This document shows, piece after piece, positions 11,365 to 22,607 of a stretch of DNA of 64,000 nt (position 1 is the stretch's first letter; every line of letters begins with the position of its first letter). The DNA is from Phlebopus portentosus (lineage: Eukaryota; Basidiomycota; Agaricomycetes; Boletales; Boletinellaceae), in the NCBI GenBank assembly GCA_037892935.1, contig JAYXKI010000001.1, forward strand, positions 4,464,001-4,528,000, written 5' to 3'. The notes beneath the pieces were generated by a model. The model was given only the letters and a program-made list of their open reading frames with translations, was not told where the DNA came from and did no database searches. Both the position numbers and the translations under genes were made by a program.

Positions 11365-12381
11365 TCAAGACAGGATAACAGCACCTGTCACATCGGCAAA
11401 CCATGCCTTCTGGGTCTGTGGAGATGCCCAATCGCTCGTACTGCCACCGAAAAACGTCTGGAAATGCATGCCCTGGATCGTGGAGCCGTCATCCTCCCTC
11501 AGAGTAACATTGTACAACTGAATCGTCTCCTGTCCGTTTACCCAAAGCTTGATCTGTCCATTCGTCTCGCCGACAGTATTGAATTTCACGCGTTGTGCGA
11601 TCGTAATCCATTCTCCCGTTGGGAATGTGAAGGAACCGCGCCCAATAGAGTATCCGTAATCGGAGTTTGCAACCGACCCTGGGACGGCGAGTTGGGCAGC
11701 ATCATTCGCGTCCGTCAGCGGCAGATAGGTGTAGAGTTCGCCTGCTCCGTTTGTGCGCCACATAAGTCTGATGTCGAAGCACTCTGCGCGATCTTCTTGC
11801 CGACCACCTGAGCAGCCAAAGGCTAGATCGCCGTCACCACCGACTAGGAAAGCCAGAGCTTATGGTAAGTCTTCAAATACACCGTTACATGATTTAAACT
11901 ACTTACAAGTACCAGGGAGCTTGCCGCCCTTGTTAAATTCGAACCCGTCTTGAAACATAACGGAGTAGCCCATCATAACCTCATCCGCGCCATTCGCGAT
12001 AGCACTGGCGAATTCGCTTGTTCCTCCGAGATAGAACCCAAAGCCTCCGCGTGGCGTGTTTGAAGGGTTCCACGAACCCTGTGGATATACCGCCTCCCAA
12101 GCAGTTTTGCCATTCTGATTAACGACGTCGTGTGTGAGGCCGCCGGTAACTTTGATCACATTGAGCGTCTTGTCATCGAGAGCAACCGAGGATACGCCGG
12201 GAATAGACACGTCTGCTCCAGTAGTGAAACCAGAGGAATAAACATGTTGGGCGGGAAACAGACTCGACTGTAAGTCACGTTTCTTGTGTTCTGCGCGAAC
12301 ATGCCCTGTAGAACCGAGCGTTGAACCAACAAGACCGGCAGATGAGAGAAGAAAGGTGAGCGAATGAGTAAAGAACTTCAT
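11365..12381 (-). CDS. PL14-like secreted polysaccharide lyase
   Basis: Two exons (11907-12381 and 11365-11843) with one 63 bp GT-AG intron give 317 residues. The start at 12381 gives MKFFTHSLTFLLSSAGLVG, a signal peptide; a GTG or upstream start would add residues without support. After a basic pro-like stretch ending in KKRDLQ the lyase-like domain follows: GLTHDVVNQNGKTAWE, GGFGFYLGG, GYSVMFQDGF, GGKLPG, then GCSGGRQ, MWRTNGAGELYTYLP, GYSIGRGSFTFPTGEW, IKLWVNGQETI and FFGGSTSDWASP. PL14 enzymes cleave uronate-containing polysaccharides (alginate or glucuronan type) by beta-elimination outside the cell; the exact substrate here is unknown. It is the middle member of a same-strand triplet, with about 1.4 kb to the next copy. 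Confidence 0.85.
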
Positions 12382-12481
12382 ATCTAGCGTCAAAAATAGA
12401 CTCTAGAGGGAGCAAATAGTGAATGCAACACAAAAAAGACGAGGCGTTGCTGAAGAGGAGTAGCAACGAGCACACGAGCTG

Positions 12482-12487
12482 TTTATA
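12482..12487 (-). promoter_or_regulatory. Possible TATA box of the middle lyase gene
   Basis: Minus-strand TATAAA about 100 bases upstream of the ATG at 12381, within ggtataaacag. Position and sequence fit a core promoter. Confidence 0.45.
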
Positions 12488-13753
12488 CCACCACGGAGCT
12501 GGAACATTGTATATTCTGCCTTCCATCAAAGCCGGGTCAATACTTTCTCTATGCCGACCTTTTCCCCTATTCATCAGCAGAAACGAGTCAAGTAGCCTAA
12601 CATGCGGTGAGAAAAAACAGGACATTGGCTCTAGGAGGCATGACGGGAGAAAAGTAGAAGACCGTAAAAGGAGACCTCACAAAGTCCCGTTCCCGAAGAC
12701 ATGTATGAGCTGTCAGTGGTGCAGCGCTGGCGGCTCTACTGACACGTGTCGTTGCTTCCCATCTCCTCGACGCAACCTATTGCGTGGGATCAATTCCATT
12801 AGAACAAAAATAAGCTTTAAAGATAGGAGGTAAAGCAGAATTAGAGAGTAACCTATATGAAAGCGCATTATTACCTTACATTTTCCCCACGAGTTATTCC
12901 TCCGTTCCATCTTTACTAATGGACGTGCCCTTGTGCCGAGTCGACTCCAAGCTCCAGGTCCCAGCAGCTTCTTGTACATCTCCCTGTTCCGAAAGACCTA
13001 GTCCTCGTTGTGCCTATCAGAGAAGGACGAGTTCGAACATCAGAGCGCAGATAATCTTCGAAAAACGAGAGCCAAGAAATTCTTTTGAGTACTAATCCGT
13101 AAGAAAGTCCTTATTTGTGTGGACCTTGAAAAGTGAGCGGCTCGCTGCGTCTACCATTAGGCAGCTAGCTTCCTCATCATTGTCAACGGTAAGGCAAAGA
13201 GAAAAAGTGGGTCATCCGAAGGCGGACGGACGTCGATCCTAATAATCACGTGGAAAGTAGTGATCGACATGGACCCAAAAGGCAAGCAAAAGATCGCTCG
13301 CGAAAATTATATCAGTGGGAGAAAATATAACGCATTTATCCTTGCCAAGATCCAAAGCCCAAGACAACAGAAAGCAATATCGATTAACAAGAAATGATAA
13401 AAGACCAGCTAGCTATTGCCAAAATCAAAATATAAAGGGTCTATCCTATCAAAGGAGAACACAAAAAAAAAACCGAGAGAGAAGAACATGCCGACCGTTC
13501 GCGGCAGACTGGGTAAGCATGTATGTCAACAAATACGGGGTAAAAATGTGCAAGGGTATACGAAGACGAAACGCCATCAAGGTCATGAGTCAATCATCAA
13601 CTTCGTTCTGTATGCCCGGTTAGAAAGTGCGGATGGCGGTAAAGAAAAAAAAAATGAATGTGTGTGAGTCTGGTGATATCACAGTAAGGAATGTAAGTCG
13701 GCCGGCGGGTTTTCGAAAAATCGGATGGGAAGGAAATGCAAGAAAACGAGCGC
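12488..13753. other. Intergenic, no gene seen
   Basis: Contains purine-rich tracts (around 13440-13490 and 13640-13660) on the plus strand. Open frames here are short and without domains. This is the upstream region of the middle lyase and downstream region of the third. Confidence 0.5.
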
Positions 13754-14877
13754 TTAGTCTGAGATGACAGCACCCGTCACATCCGCGAACCACGCCTTTT
13801 GTGTCTTTGGGCTCGCCCAATCGCTCGTGCTCCCTCCGAAGAAAGTCTGGAATTGAAGTCCCTGAATTGTCGCGCCATCGCTCTCACTAAGCGTAACATT
13901 GTACAGCTTAATCGTCTCCTCGCCATTGACCCATAGTTTGATCTGTCCATCTGACTGACCTGGTGTATTCAGCTTGATGCGCTGTGAAATGGCGACCCAT
14001 TCTCCTGATGGGAAAGAGAAAGACCCACGCGCGACGGAGTAACCGTATTGATCGTTTGCAATGGTACCCTCGATGGAGAGTTGGGCCTTTGCGTTGCTGT
14101 CGGTCAATGGGAGATAGGTGTAAAGCTCGCCTGCACCCTCGCTCCTCCACATAAGTCTGGCATCAAAGCATTGCGAGCGTCCATCTTGACGTCCACCGGA
14201 GCACCCGAAGGCGGAGTCACCATTGCCACCAACTGCGTTTCAATTCAGACCAATGATCGAAGCACGGGTTAGTCGAAACCAAAATTTACGGAAAAGGGAA
14301 GCAAATCCGGAAGAAGCGCCGTCAGAAATTAGTGGGCATATAGAGCCCAGAGGCAAAAGCACTCACAAGCACCAGGAAGTTTGCCTCCTTTGTTGAACTC
14401 GAAGCCGTTCTCAAACATGACCGAGTATCCCAAGACAACCTCTTGCGCACCGTTCAAGATGGCATTGTAGAAGTCGTCCGAACCACCCAGGTAGAATCCG
14501 AAACCGCCTAGAGGCTGATTCGACGGATTCCAAGAGCCCGCCGGATAGACCGCCTCCCAAGCTGTCTTGCCATTCTGCTGGACGACGTTGTGGGTCATCC
14601 CACTCTGGACTTTGATCACATTGAGGGCCTTGTCGCTCAAGTCGACCGAGGATACGCCGTCCACGGATACACCATCGGCAGTTGTGAAACCGCTTGAATA
14701 GACATGGTCTGCTGGGAAGAGATTTGACTGTAGGGACCGTCTCTCGAGCTCCAGTGCACGCTTGCTATGTACAGCACGGACGTGCGGGCGCTGGGTTGGT
14801 GCAAAAGCGAGCGTCGATCCAGTGAGGCCAGAAAAGGAAAGAAAGAGCGTGAGAGAGCGAGCGAAGGACTTCATCAC
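13754..14877 (-). CDS. PL14-like secreted polysaccharide lyase
   Basis: Two exons (14367-14877 and 13754-14232), intron 134 bp, 329 residues. The start MM at 14877/14874 leads into KSFARSLTLFLSFSGLTGS, a signal peptide, followed by a basic pro-like stretch (RAVHSKRALELERR). The same blocks as in the gene at 11365 follow in order, including GMTHNVVQQNGKTAWE, GGFGFYLGG, GYSVMFENGFEF, GCSGGRQ, MWRSEGAGELYTYLP, GYSVARGSFSFPSGEW, IKLWVNGEETI, FFGGSTSDWASP and WFADVTGAV. The intron sits after the codons for KLPGA in the same phase as in the sister gene, so the triplet arose by tandem duplication. Function as for the sister gene: extracellular cleavage of an acidic polysaccharide, substrate unknown. 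Confidence 0.87.
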
Positions 14878-16207
14878 GACGACCTGAATGAACGCTTGAT
14901 TAAAAAGGAGGACGAGAGGAGGAAATGCGAAAAGAGGGCAGAGAAGCGGGTGATGAAGGAGAGAAAACCGACCAGGGGATGAAGAAAAAGTGAGTGATTT
15001 GGCGTTAGGGACGTTTTATGGAGGCGCGTCTGATCATCAATGGGTCCCGCCTTTATTATCGGTTTTGACACGAGGCACTTTCCTTTCCTTTGTTCCTCGA
15101 CAGCATAAATGGACGTTGCTCCTCTTGGCGATTCACTCGAGGCCTCAACACCATCGTCTTATAAGGTCGAAGGAATTAATTTGTCCCAATTCTTCGAGGG
15201 CGTCCTGTGGCGGCGGTCTCAAGGAGCAAGACGAAAAGGAGCCAAACCTGGCGCCATCTCTGCCTCCTGGTCATATCTAGAACAATGCTTAAGATCTGAT
15301 GAAAAGGCCCAGAAATATTTCCATTTTTTTTTCAACATCGCGCAACTTACAGCAGCGCTTGGCGCCTTTTGTCCTGTGGCAATCATTTCTGGACAAATGT
15401 GCCTGCAGCTCAAGGGCTTGGACAGCGTGGTTTCTCACGAACACACACTCGGGATAAGACTTTGCCGACTGGAATTCGCCACCACCTTTTTCTCACCGAT
15501 AAGTGATGCCAAGACTATCTAAAAACTCCGGATCAACAAATCGGCATCGAATGCCATTCAGGGTTCTTCCATTCTGATGGGGGTTCTGGATCGAGTCCAG
15601 ATTGTGGCCACTACTGGGATCCATTTAATTGATTTTCCGTCAGGAATATAGGGAATTGGAGAGCAACGAGCGAGATTTTGCAAATAGGTAATGTTGAGGC
15701 CTCATCGTGACTGAATCTGAAGAGCATCTGATGATTTTTCCAGTTCCGAGTCCTTTTCCGGTCTGGCACTCGGGTTAATACAGTAATTCAACATCTGAGT
15801 CGGTCTAGGTCGTCCCCACTTATGTCGTTCACGGGCAAGTAAACAGAATACACATGTGGAAGAGTTCAGGAAATCAGACATCCACTTCTGGGCTCATGAA
15901 ATAAATTGCACAGTCGCGACAATCCGTAGGCTTACGGCTCCCATGAAATCTGAGTCGAAGCGCAGATACTCTTGATTCATAACTGGACACTCAACTGATC
16001 TGCTACTGATCTTATCCAACGACATATCCCAAAACTGTCGATGACCGAGCAGCGGTTCATTGATCAAGTCAATATCTACACTACGTGACCACAAGATACA
16101 AATACAAAATCACAGATCAAAACCTGATGTTCGCATATAAAGGTCCATGGCCCAGGGTATATGATTCATGTATGTTATTTACCGATCAATGTGAAGCGTC
16201 CCAGTTC
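14878..16207. other. Intergenic, one weak open frame
   Basis: A plus-strand frame from 15109 (137 codons, starting MDVAPLGDS) is the longest. It has one hydrophobic stretch but no domain, no paralogue and no clear splicing, so it is not called. The rest shows nothing. Confidence 0.4.
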
Positions 16208-17126
16208 CTAAACTAGCGCCATAGCCGCCATAGCGACCGACAATCCAGCGACAAGGGCACTCTCAGCGAAGTTCTCCTGAGCGCCTGAGGTCTGCATATC
16301 TGCAGTTGGGGAACCTGTTGCTGCGGCACTCGTGCCAGTGCCAGTGCCAGTGCCAGTGCCAGTGCCAGTGCCAGTACCAGTACCAGTGCCACTTCCGGTG
16401 ATAGTAGCACTCGCCGTAGGAATCGTACCACACGACGCAATCAAAGTAATCGGTCGAGCCATGCGTTTACGAGTGGCGACGAACGAGGTAGTCGTCTGAT
16501 TATTTACGCGACCGATGTCCGCATACGTACGTGCAAACGGCAGTCTCGTTTGCGATTTCGCAGGCCATGGAATGAGTGTGGAATCCGTCGCCATCATCGG
16601 AGTCATCGCCGAAGACTGAATCTCCATCATTGGAATCAGTATCGCCACTATTGGAGTCATTATCATCTCCGAAGAGAGAATCGTTGTCATCGTCAGTGTA
16701 GGTGACATGGACTGTTGCCCGCGATGCATCTCCTACATATGTCGCTGATGATCATAGAGCTGTCAGAGCACTGTAGGCGCAAAGAAAAATTACAAACCAG
16801 TAATCGGTTTGTCGTCCCAATCGTCATCGTCGGAGTCATCATCATCATGCAGGGTGATGACATACGTCGGTTCTCCTGCGGGACCTGTGCCAACTACTAC
16901 AGCTGACACATCGTCGTCATCGCTATCATAATAGTCGTCAAGAACGTCGTCTGGTTCACCGCCAGGGAAGAATGGTAGCCTTGTAGTTACTTGTGGCAAG
17001 GCTGTGACCTCTGCGCAAAAGAAAATTAAAGTAAAAGTCAGTACTTGTTCGCAACGGCGTGAAGTACTTACTGTGCATAACTACAAGAGCCACGAGAGCA
17101 GAAAGCAAGGTCCGTGTAAGCTTCAT
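16208..17126 (-). CDS. GPI-type secreted protein, paralogue A (frameshifted)
   Basis: First of three related genes. Exon 1 (ATG 17126) gives MKLTRTLLSALVALVVMH, a signal peptide; after a GT-AG intron come VTALPQVTTRLPFFPGGEPDD, a long Asp tract and VVVGTGPAGEPTYVITL. The next exon has a D/N/S-rich region and CEIANETAVCT. There the frame breaks: ACGT occurs twice in tandem at 16525-16532, and removing one copy restores YADIGRVNNQTTTSF aligned without gaps to paralogue B. Downstream are a Gly-Thr dipeptide tract, TSAAATGSPTAD and a hydrophobic C-end (ALVAGLSVAMAAMALV), typical of a GPI signal. Function unknown; a cell-surface location is inferred. A very short unmodelled intron is the alternative to a frameshift. 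Confidence 0.6.
16333..16390. repeat. 6 bp minisatellite encoding Gly-Thr repeats
   Basis: About nine units of GTGCCA/GTACCA in tandem. In the coding direction this gives repeated Gly-Thr dipeptides in the stalk ahead of the C-terminal hydrophobic end, so length changes would keep frame. Confidence 0.85.
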
Positions 17127-17220
17127 TCTTAGAACTCGACTCGGTAAATGCAAGGCAAGTAGTAAAAGAATACGAAATGAATTGTAGTGATGGACTGAAT
17201 AAATTGAGAATCAAGCAGCT

Positions 17221-17227
17221 TTTTATA
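17221..17227 (-). promoter_or_regulatory. TATA box of paralogue A
   Basis: Minus-strand TATAAAA about 95 bases upstream of the ATG at 17126, within ggctataaaaagc. Confidence 0.5.
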
Positions 17228-18590
17228 GCCGACCCTCGGAATCCATCGATGGTGGGTCTACCTTGGTCATTCTCGGCATTCCACACCTCGAAGCTTTCTT
17301 GACAATCCTTAATTTGGGGTCGAGAGCGCAAGCTGCTGCGCATTGCTGCGGAGACCAGTGACCCAGAAATGCACGCATCGCGAACACAACTATTTCCACG
17401 ACCTATGATGGACTAGCGCACCGCTCTCGACCTGAGCAAGAAACACAATGTTAACCTAAGCACGAGTTTCACCCGACGACCCCGAAAAAACGCCCTTGTT
17501 AATACTTGTCGTGATTGCGCAGCAGACGACGCGAATGAAGTCCAGGTGATGAACGAGGCAAGCCAAGATGCCTAGAAATTAACGTCCGCCTGGCGGATCA
17601 GCGGACGCACTTCAAGAAGACCAATTTCCATATTCGGAAAAAATATGCCTGGATGTGGTCGACCACATGTCCATGGACTCATTCAATACCAGTACTATGC
17701 CATCTACTCCTGACCTACAATGCCAGGAAAACCTGATTCAATTCTTCTGTCTTCACTTGAGACTTCCAAACATTTAGATCTGACCCACGAGCTCAACTGG
17801 GTTGTGAAAGTAAAGAGGCACCAAGAATGGGATCTCTCAAGAGATACACGGCGTACAAGTGACTTTCACTTCGACGAGCAAGAGATATCGTACTGATGCC
17901 AGAATGGCCCGAAAGCGCCCCTTCACGTTGCCGATTGTCACAGATAAATGAACGAGAATGGCACTCCACGGTCTCCGCAGATACCCTTGGACAAGTATCG
18001 CTGGCCAAAGAGAAGGTCGGAAAGCAGATGACACATGATTGGAGAATCAACGAAATTCACAAGCGATATTCAAGCTTTCAGAAATCGAGTGAGCGACCAA
18101 GCGTGTGCTAGCTAGGAGTGGCGAAGAATTGAGAGAAAACCTGGGTTACCGATGAAGAATACCTGGAGTTCAAGATTTCACATTACCCCGAGCTTTGTTA
18201 CTAGAACGCTCGCGCATTGAGCTTCGCCGGCCTTGCGGAGTTCTTGAACTTTCCGGGTGCAATGTTCGTTTGATCATGCCGTAGCCGTTATCGATCAGGA
18301 AACTCTGGCAGGATTAGCACTGGAAGTTGTCGAGGTGGGGAAACGTCAGCTTCTATCATCTCAAGCAGAAGATAAGGTGCAAGCGTGAGATATGTTGCGC
18401 GCTCTGGGATTCTACAATGGTCATATCACGAAAGATGATGATGTTTCAAGGATAACGAGCGAAGATCGGATGCATGCCTGTTACTTTTTCCAGACACTCT
18501 CAAATACATACCACGAATCGGGAAATGCCCAACAAAGAGATCATCCATGAAATACCAAAAACATACGATATCCAATATGGAAGGTGGTCA
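17228..18590. other. Intergenic, no gene seen
   Basis: Short frames at 17793-18111 on both strands are mutual shadows without domains. No repeat or RNA gene recognised. Confidence 0.5.
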
Positions 18591-19315
18591 TTAAGCCATC
18601 ATCGCCGTCGCAGCAACAAATAACAGGCTACTGGCGAGAACACCGGAAGAAGAGAGTTTCCAAGCGACCGAAGGCTGGCTCGAGTTCGGAGCAGCGGCAG
18701 AGTCCGAGGCACTCTCGGTCGCTGTAGCGGAGCTCGTCGATACGGCAAGAGTGACTGAGTCGGCAACACCAGTTGAGGTCATGAACACGGTCGTGGTAAC
18801 AGAATCGACAATGCCTGCCATCTCGAGCGTGCAAACAGTATTTTCATCTTGGAGTCCACAGGCTATAATTTCTGTCGCAACAGAACCGTCTTCCTCGTCT
18901 CTGAGAGCGACGATAGCAGTCGCCTCGGACGCGCCTTCAATGAGCGTTGCTGTCATGGAGAATCAATTTTAGTGACGAAGCATATGAATGATTGGGACCA
19001 TGGACCAGTTACGGGTACGTCGTCGGTCGCTGTTCCTCCCTCCGAGATAACATAAGTCGTGTCACCATTCGCGCCCGTTCCGATAATTATACCGGACATG
19101 ACTTCGGAATCGTCGGGACTTTCGGTAGTAATGGAGTCATCTTCAATCATGAAGGGCAGCACTGTCGTCGCGGCGCTGCAGCGACGCCTTTACGAGCAAA
19201 GAATAAATAAGGGAATGATGCTGAATCTCATAAGAATACAATTCGTACCATGTATATATGTCAAGGCAAGCAGAGCAGGAGCAGCAATCTTCAACAACGT
19301 TGTGTAAGTTCAAGT
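18591..19315 (-). CDS. GPI-type secreted protein, paralogue B (5' end unclear)
   Basis: The last exon gives ATLIEGASEATAIVALRDEE, IIACGLQDENTVCTLEMAG, a Ser/Thr/Ala-rich stalk and a hydrophobic tail ending SLLFVAATAMMA, as expected for a GPI signal. The middle exon gives TTVLPFMIEDD, SPDDSEVMSG and IIIGTGANGDTTYVISEGG, the family signature shared with A and C. Upstream, a hydrophobic run (TLLKIAAPALLALTYIH, about 19250-19303) matches the signal peptide of A, but there is no ATG in that frame. Where A has ATGAAGCTTACAC this copy has TTGAACTTACAC, i.e. a changed start codon and one base less. Splice phase from that exon also does not fit. The gene may have lost its start, or use an exon I could not find. 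Confidence 0.55.
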
Positions 19316-19356
19316 GAGTGTGTCAAAAATGAGTGGAAGACCAGAAAGCTGGGCAT

Positions 19357-19450
19357 AGGGTCCCGCAGCGTATCGTATATATCATATACGATACGGCGTA
19401 TATGCTATACGCCCGCGTGCGTATCAGCTCGAGCAGTCGAAATATACGCC
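19357..19450. repeat. Partial copy of the 46 kb MITE-like element
   Basis: The stretch begins agggtcccgcagcgtatcgt and matches the inverted right arm of the element at 46037-46672 over about 90 bases, including the (c)gtatatgctatacgccc and gtatcagctcgagcag segments. Only one terminal arm is present and no target duplication was found, so it is a remnant. Confidence 0.75.
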
Positions 19451-20003
19451 TGGGCAGGAACGGGGAAGAGGAGCGCAAGTGAGTCGTGGAAGGACTACAA
19501 GAGATGAGATCGTGATGGAGATACGATAAAAAGTCCAGGCCTTTGTAGTCGAAAACGTTAAAAGGTGTTTGAGTGCTCTTTCTTGGGTCCGAGTACCTTA
19601 TGGTAGCCAACAGAGTCTGATTTGGATGTTACTGCCGACATTCGCCGGTCTAAATGTATAATCAAAGAGACCATTCGCATTGTCATGACTAGTGGAAGGG
19701 CAACTTCGAGTTGCCTCAGGTTGCTATCGGCCTTTTGCAATGCAACAGAAAAATATTTGTAAAGATATATATATATAAGTATATACAGTAATACTACATA
19801 GTACAGTATGAAGGATGCCGAGGCTTCGGATTTTAGCGACGGAACAGCGGATCGGCTTGATCGGCGGGTTCTCACGGAAATTCATTCAGCAAAAAAGTAG
19901 GTTTGTCGTCCAGTTTCTTTCACATGAACAAACATGCGTTGCAGAGCAATGTAACTCGTACGATATTCTGACCTGCGAATAAGAAATATACTTATAATGC
20001 GAT

Positions 20004-20770
20004 TCAAGCTAATACGGCAACTGCAAGAGTGGCCAATAAAATATGCGAAAAGACGCTAGTACCATAGGTCTCGGAAATACCGGAGGACTGCTGTGATTGT
20101 CCTCCAATCGATGTAGAATCGGTTGCAGAACCAGATGAACCGACTGTCGAGACACTCCTCGAGGAGTTGGTTACGATGCCCGTTCAGCTTGTCGAGATGC
20201 TTATCATACCCTGGTCGGCATTCGGCGAAGCGGTAGAAATAGCGAAAGTAATCATGTCGACGGTACCGGACGTAGTGAAGGCATCCGTAGACGTTAATGT
20301 ACCAGACGCTACGATGTCCGCCTCTGTACATACCGTGAAAGTATCGGAAAAGTTGCACCCGATGGACTCCGATACAGTAACGCCCTCGTCAGTAGCTGCT
20401 AAAACGGCAATTGCACCAGAAGCAATTTCGACTATCGTCGCTGTGAGGGAGAATCATAAGCGCGAAACGAAGTCAGAGGATAAGTCGACGAACCAGTCAA
20501 TCCACGCCAGTCGCCCCGTTGGAAAAGACATACGTTGTGCCATCCGTTCCCGTACCGATGATCACACCTGACACAATTTCGTCATCGTCTGGACCGCCAA
20601 CGCCCTCTGAACCATCTACAACACCGAAGGGGAGAACAGTAGTCGTCTGCTGGTTGGCAGTTGCACTTAGGTGATATGTAATTAAAAGGAGGTATTGTTT
20701 AAGCAATATGGTGCTCAGAAACAATGAAACCGAGTCCTGTGAAACGCAGAAAGAGTGCTTTGGGTGGCAT
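20004..20770 (-). CDS. GPI-type secreted protein, paralogue C (in-frame TGA)
   Basis: The best start is ATG 20770, giving MPPKALFLRFTGLGFI, then a 73 bp intron to QTTTVLPFGVVDG, GGPDDDEIVSG and VIIGTGTDGTTYVFSNG. The last exon reads TIVEIASGAIAVLAATDEG, IGCNFSDTFTVCTEAD and a Ser/Thr-rich stalk. At 20184-20186 an in-frame TGA follows SISTS. The same frame then continues for about 59 codons (TGIVTNSSRSVSTVGSSGS...) into a hydrophobic end (HILLATLAVAVLA) and TGA at 20004, exactly the expected GPI-type C-terminus. So the frame is intact apart from one nonsense codon. The intron between the two main exons lacks a clear GT donor (ACTG|GC), another weak point. Function unknown. Confidence 0.55.
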
Positions 20771-22607
20771 TGTTAATCAGTAACGAGCGGCAAGAGGAGT
20801 TTGTATCGTCAAGGAGAAAGAAACCTGATGGGGCCCATAAGAAACCGTGTCAGTATTTATACATGACGATCCGCATTTGTTCGCTTCAACTTGTTCCAGT
20901 AGCTGCGAGGATCTCCGTTCTAGACTGGGACTGGGAATTGTGTCTAATTTAAAAATATGTATAATTGAGGAGGATATCGTCGATCAAGCTGAGACGAGTC
21001 ACCAGAGGCATTTCTACTAGACAACGTTCCACGGGACACGTACAGGTACAGGTAACGTGTCAGTGTCATCCCGAAGGAGCGACCGAGATGTTAGTCCGCA
21101 GTCGACCACGGAAAACAACTCGAAAGTGATATCTGAAAAAAAGAGTCCCTGCACCACGATGGACTTGGGGAATTCAAAGACCTTCAAGTCGTACATCTGT
21201 TCATTGAATCACCAAAGTGTTTCGCATCCAGGTCCCTTATTACAACCCTAGAGAGTAAGATTAAGGAATCTGTAGCAAGAGTCGTATAGACAGTGGAAGT
21301 CCTGTCTTGCCTGCATAAACAGTCACAGAGCTAGTGGAAGCAATAGCGGTGGTACAATCAGCGGGACTAGGGGCCGCGAAGACTTCAGTGTTTGTCACCG
21401 TGCACCCGGTGCAGGCAAACCCGAAAGAGAATCCTCCGAATACTTTACCGTGAAGCCATATGAAGAGAGAAAATCCCGCGAGACGAGTCGGGAGCCAACA
21501 ATGAAAGTCTCCCTCATGGAGAGTAATTTATACTGTCGTTCATCGGTGTTGCGAACAACGGTGTACATCGAAGGATGTTTAAGGAAAACTTGCGCCTGGC
21601 GTAGCCCAGCGCTAAGGACATACATGGACGAGAGATGAAGGCCTTGCGGGGGCCTGCGAATAGGTGAATTACAAGAGTGGGTTTTATTGTAAAGCAAAAG
21701 CTTACAAGAAAAAAAAATGAGACTCGAACTGAATTTTTGTTGAATTATCCAACACGTGTCACGTACCAAGAATGTACCTTTGATCTGCATAGCCAAATAT
21801 AGACAGTGCCGATCAGCTCGGTCATCGGTAAGCCCTGGACGACCGGGTTCAACTTGTTTTCGGACCTCCTTGAACACGCCTTGTTCAAATTAAGCACGTT
21901 TTCCGCAATCTACTCACTTTACAAGTGATCGCCATCAAGGGAGGAGTTAATGCCCGCTGATGCACGATATCTAAGACTGAATAGAACGATTCGGCAAACA
22001 CGTAGCATTTCAACTCGCTTAGAATGCTTTAATCACTCTTCCTTTGCCCACCTGGTATGCCGCTGCCCGTGTTTTTAACGAGTGTTTACTGAGTCCAACA
22101 TCGAGCTGCGTTACAACCATTCTCCCACCGAAGCGCGTCGGCAATGCAATGAGAACGGAAATCCATTCTCCCTTTTGACATGGTCATCATTTCCAGGTCC
22201 AAGTGTTATATTTGATTATCTCGATTCCCGCTCACTTTTGTTGATCACTCAGGGTTATTCAAAGCGCGTCTTTCTTGACGCCATTGTTTCAAAGTCAAGC
22301 CCCTTTCTTGTACAAAATCCGAGCTGCTCTGACATTTGCTGCCTGCGAAGACGATTGAACGACATCTCAAACAAAGATGCAGGAGCAACGTGGAAGGGAA
22401 TACTGGCATTCAAAGCGCCTCGGTCGTCGATTCCGTTGCCATCTGATGACCGCCTACTGAGTCAGCGGCTCGCTCAGGCACGATATGCACCTATTCGGTC
22501 CGCGATCCAACACATTCCCGTAACCCTGTTCTTCTCCCACTGGCATTTTTGACGCCATGCTCGACATCGCTCGGATTTCCCCTCCGACCATATAGCCTGC
22601 GGGCTTC
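20771..22607. other. Intergenic, one weak secreted-like segment
   Basis: On the minus strand at about 21310-21440 a frame reads GCTVTNTEVFAAPSPADC and a Thr/Ser-rich tail, with Cys spacing like small secreted fungal proteins, but I found no clear start or exon chain. A 156-codon plus-strand frame at 22082 has no domain. Nothing else supported. Confidence 0.35.

Noticed and set aside
16333..16390. CRISPR-like or regulatory repeat array
   Set aside because: The 6 bp units are contiguous without spacers and encode Gly-Thr repeats; it is a coding minisatellite in a eukaryote.
22082..22552. 156-codon plus-strand frame
   Set aside because: No domain, paralogue, helix or signal peptide; composition looks random. 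Not called.
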